Positions 62,748-64,000 of a DNA stretch of 64,000 nt are shown piece after piece; positions within the stretch are counted from its first letter, which is position 1; each line of letters opens with the position of its first letter. Both the position numbers and the translations under genes were made by a program. Origin of the DNA: Sinomonas atrocyanea (GTDB taxonomy: Bacteria > Actinomycetota > Actinomycetes > Actinomycetales > Micrococcaceae); assembly GCF_030811715.1 (NCBI RefSeq), contig NZ_JAUSRH010000011.1, positions 1-64,000 on the forward strand, given 5' to 3'. Under the pieces are notes generated by a model that did not search any database, was not told where the DNA came from, and saw only the letters and a program-made list of their open reading frames with translations.

Positions 62748-63437
62748 GTGAGCGCCGAGACCCCCACTGGTCCAGCCGCCGTCCCGGGCATCCCGGCACC
62801 GGGCGGTCTGCGGTTCTTCCTGCCCTGGCTCGGATGGGTCGCGCTCGGGGAGTTCGCCGGCTTCCTCGTGCCGATGTCCGCTGAGGCCCTGATCGTGGCG
62901 TCCGGCCTGGGCGACCTGCCCGGGGCGGGGCTGCTCGTGGTGGCCGGCGCGGGCGAGGGCGCGATCCTCGGCGCTGTCCAAGGCTGGCGGCTGTCCCGCG
63001 CACTGCCGCGTCTGGCCCGCGGACGCTTCACGGGCCTCACCGCCGCCGCCGCGGCCCTCGCCTGGGCCTTCGGGATGCTCCCGGTCGTCACCGTCGGGCT
63101 CTGGATCGAGTGGCCGGTCGCGCTCACGGCCGTCCTCGGGCTCGTGGTGGGCCTGGCCCTCCTGGCAAGCATCGGTGTTGGCCAGTCGTTCGAGCTGCGC
63201 CGCCACCTGACCGGCGGCGGCTGGATCTGGGTGCTCGCCACCGCGGCGGCGTGGTGCGCAGGGCTTGCCGCCTTCTTCTCGATTGCCCCGCCGCTGTGGA
63301 CCGAGGGGCAGTCGCTGCCGCTCGTGCTCGGGATCGGGGCGCTCGGGGCGGCGGCGATGGCCTTGTCCATGGCCGCCATCACCGGTTGGGCCGCGACCTC
63401 CCTCCTGCGGCGGACCGGCGCCGGGAGGGCAGCGTGA
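62748..63437 (+). CDS. Multi-span membrane protein of unknown function
   Basis: 229 residues, six to seven hydrophobic segments rich in Ala, Gly and Trp, a short polar start (AETPTGPAAVPG). No motif recognised. The GTG start has GGAGGA 8 bases upstream; the frame otherwise runs into the repeat array. The stop overlaps the phosphatase start (GTGA), so the two are co-translated. Confidence 0.65.
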   Translation: MSAETPTGPAAVPGIPAPGGLRFFLPWLGWVALGEFAGFLVPMSAEALIVASGLGDLPGAGLLVVAGAGEGAILGAVQGWRLSRALPRLARGRFTGLTAAAAALAWAFGMLPVVTVGLWIEWPVALTAVLGLVVGLALLASIGVGQSFELRRHLTGGGWIWVLATAAAWCAGLAAFFSIAPPLWTEGQSLPLVLGIGALGAAAMALSMAAITGWAATSLLRRTGAGRAA

Positions 63438-64000
63438 GCGGCGCCGTCGCCTGGGAGGGCGCCGTCAACGCCCGGCGCGTCCTCGGCGCTGTCTACCGGA
63501 TGGGCCGGCGCGAGTGGCTCACCGAGCGCGGCTGGCGGCAGATGCACGACGACGGCATCCGCACCGTCATCGACCTGCGGAACCCCGACGAGCAGCGCCG
63601 CCGCCCCACCGATCCCGAAGTGCGGCCCGAGGCCATGGCGGGGATAACAGTCGTGAACACCCCGACCGAGGACCCCGCCCACCCCGAGCATGCCGCGCAG
63701 TTCGCCGCCGAGCTCATCCCCTACCTGAACCACCCCAAGGGCTACCCGGGCACGGTGCGGCTCTTCCCGGACCTGATCGCCGCCGTGTTCCGCGCGATCG
63801 CCGAGGCACCTGCCGGTGTGGTGCTGCACTGCTCCGCCGGCCGCGACCGCACAGGCCTGATCGTCACCATGCTGCTGCAGCTCGCGGACCCGGCCGTGGC
63901 CCCAGAGGCCGTCGCCACGCAGTACGAGGCCAGCGTCCGAGGCATCAACGAATGGCACCGGATCAGCCCGGTGAAGCATCCCTACGAGCGCTGGCACGAC
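63434..64000 (+). CDS. Protein tyrosine phosphatase, partial (3' end outside the window)
   Basis: 189 codons from the GTG to the window end, all open. The active-site loop HCSAGRDRTG has C133 and R139 (Cx5R), the form of the tyrosine/serine phosphatase (Y_phosphatase3, PtpB-like) family. IRTVIDLRNPDEQ is the usual N-terminal match. These are about 240-260 residues, so some 60 residues are missing. It probably dephosphorylates tyrosine or phosphoinositides. Coupled to the membrane protein before it. Confidence 0.85.
   Translation, partial: MSGAVAWEGAVNARRVLGAVYRMGRREWLTERGWRQMHDDGIRTVIDLRNPDEQRRRPTDPEVRPEAMAGITVVNTPTEDPAHPEHAAQFAAELIPYLNHPKGYPGTVRLFPDLIAAVFRAIAEAPAGVVLHCSAGRDRTGLIVTMLLQLADPAVAPEAVATQYEASVRGINEWHRISPVKHPYERWHD

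Overview
The window comes from a very GC-rich actinobacterium, most likely of the Micrococcaceae (Arthrobacter/Sinomonas-like). Signs of this are the strong G/C bias at third codon positions, a BldC-type regulator next to the tiny actinobacterial ribosomal protein bS22, a resABC/ccsB cytochrome c locus, a men (menaquinone) locus, Rex, and many genes whose start codon sits 6-8 bases after a -10 box (leaderless transcripts). No rRNA, tRNA, CRISPR array, insertion sequence or phage gene was seen.

Layout. 0-6 kb: potassium uptake (ktrA/ktrB), an AcuC-type deacetylase, an ArsR regulator, a terpene-cyclase-fold protein and an alpha/beta hydrolase. 6-21 kb: a ketone-use region. It holds an IclR regulator, scoA-scoB and an SCP-type thiolase; a Fis/AAA+ regulator of the AcoR/AcxR/MimR type; a five-gene carboxylase operon; and a zinc alcohol dehydrogenase. 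Read together they make a route from secondary alcohol to ketone, 3-oxoacid, 3-oxoacyl-CoA and acyl-CoAs. 21-25 kb: a small regulon around a DosR/DevR-like regulator with a degenerate receiver, two paralogous helical proteins and a GAF-ANTAR protein, tied together by repeated GGAC(C)TTTT boxes. 25-28 kb: gdhA, a DAHP synthase behind an aromatic leader peptide and attenuator-like folds, bldC and bS22. 28-36 kb: an inverted array of 21-bp repeats, a HAD phosphatase, glutaredoxin, rex, two Pro/Gly/Tyr-rich membrane proteins, two SDR enzymes, an SPW protein and YceI. 36-42 kb: the cytochrome c maturation operon. 42-47 kb: DUF4229 and HNH proteins, then menA, menE and menB. 47-53 kb: a LacI-controlled ABC importer and oxidoreductase operon with two perfect operators. 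53-59 kb: ldh, a VOC protein, a lipoprotein, an ABC-F protein, a second YceI protein and a CPBP protease. 59-62.5 kb: thiolase, enoyl-CoA hydratase and 3-hydroxyacyl-CoA dehydrogenase, probably the lower phenylacetate or a related beta-oxidation route. 62.5-64 kb: a second repeat array (22 bp), a membrane protein and a protein tyrosine phosphatase cut by the window end.

The most striking points are the five-gene ketone carboxylase, whose gene order and sizes recall acetophenone carboxylase more than three-subunit acetone carboxylase; its sigma54-type activator without the GAFTGA loop, with matching palindromes at the promoter; the DosR-like regulator that lacks its phosphorylatable aspartate and sits among DosR-like boxes; and the aromatic leader peptide before DAHP synthase. 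All functions are read from sequence features and recalled family knowledge; no database search was run.
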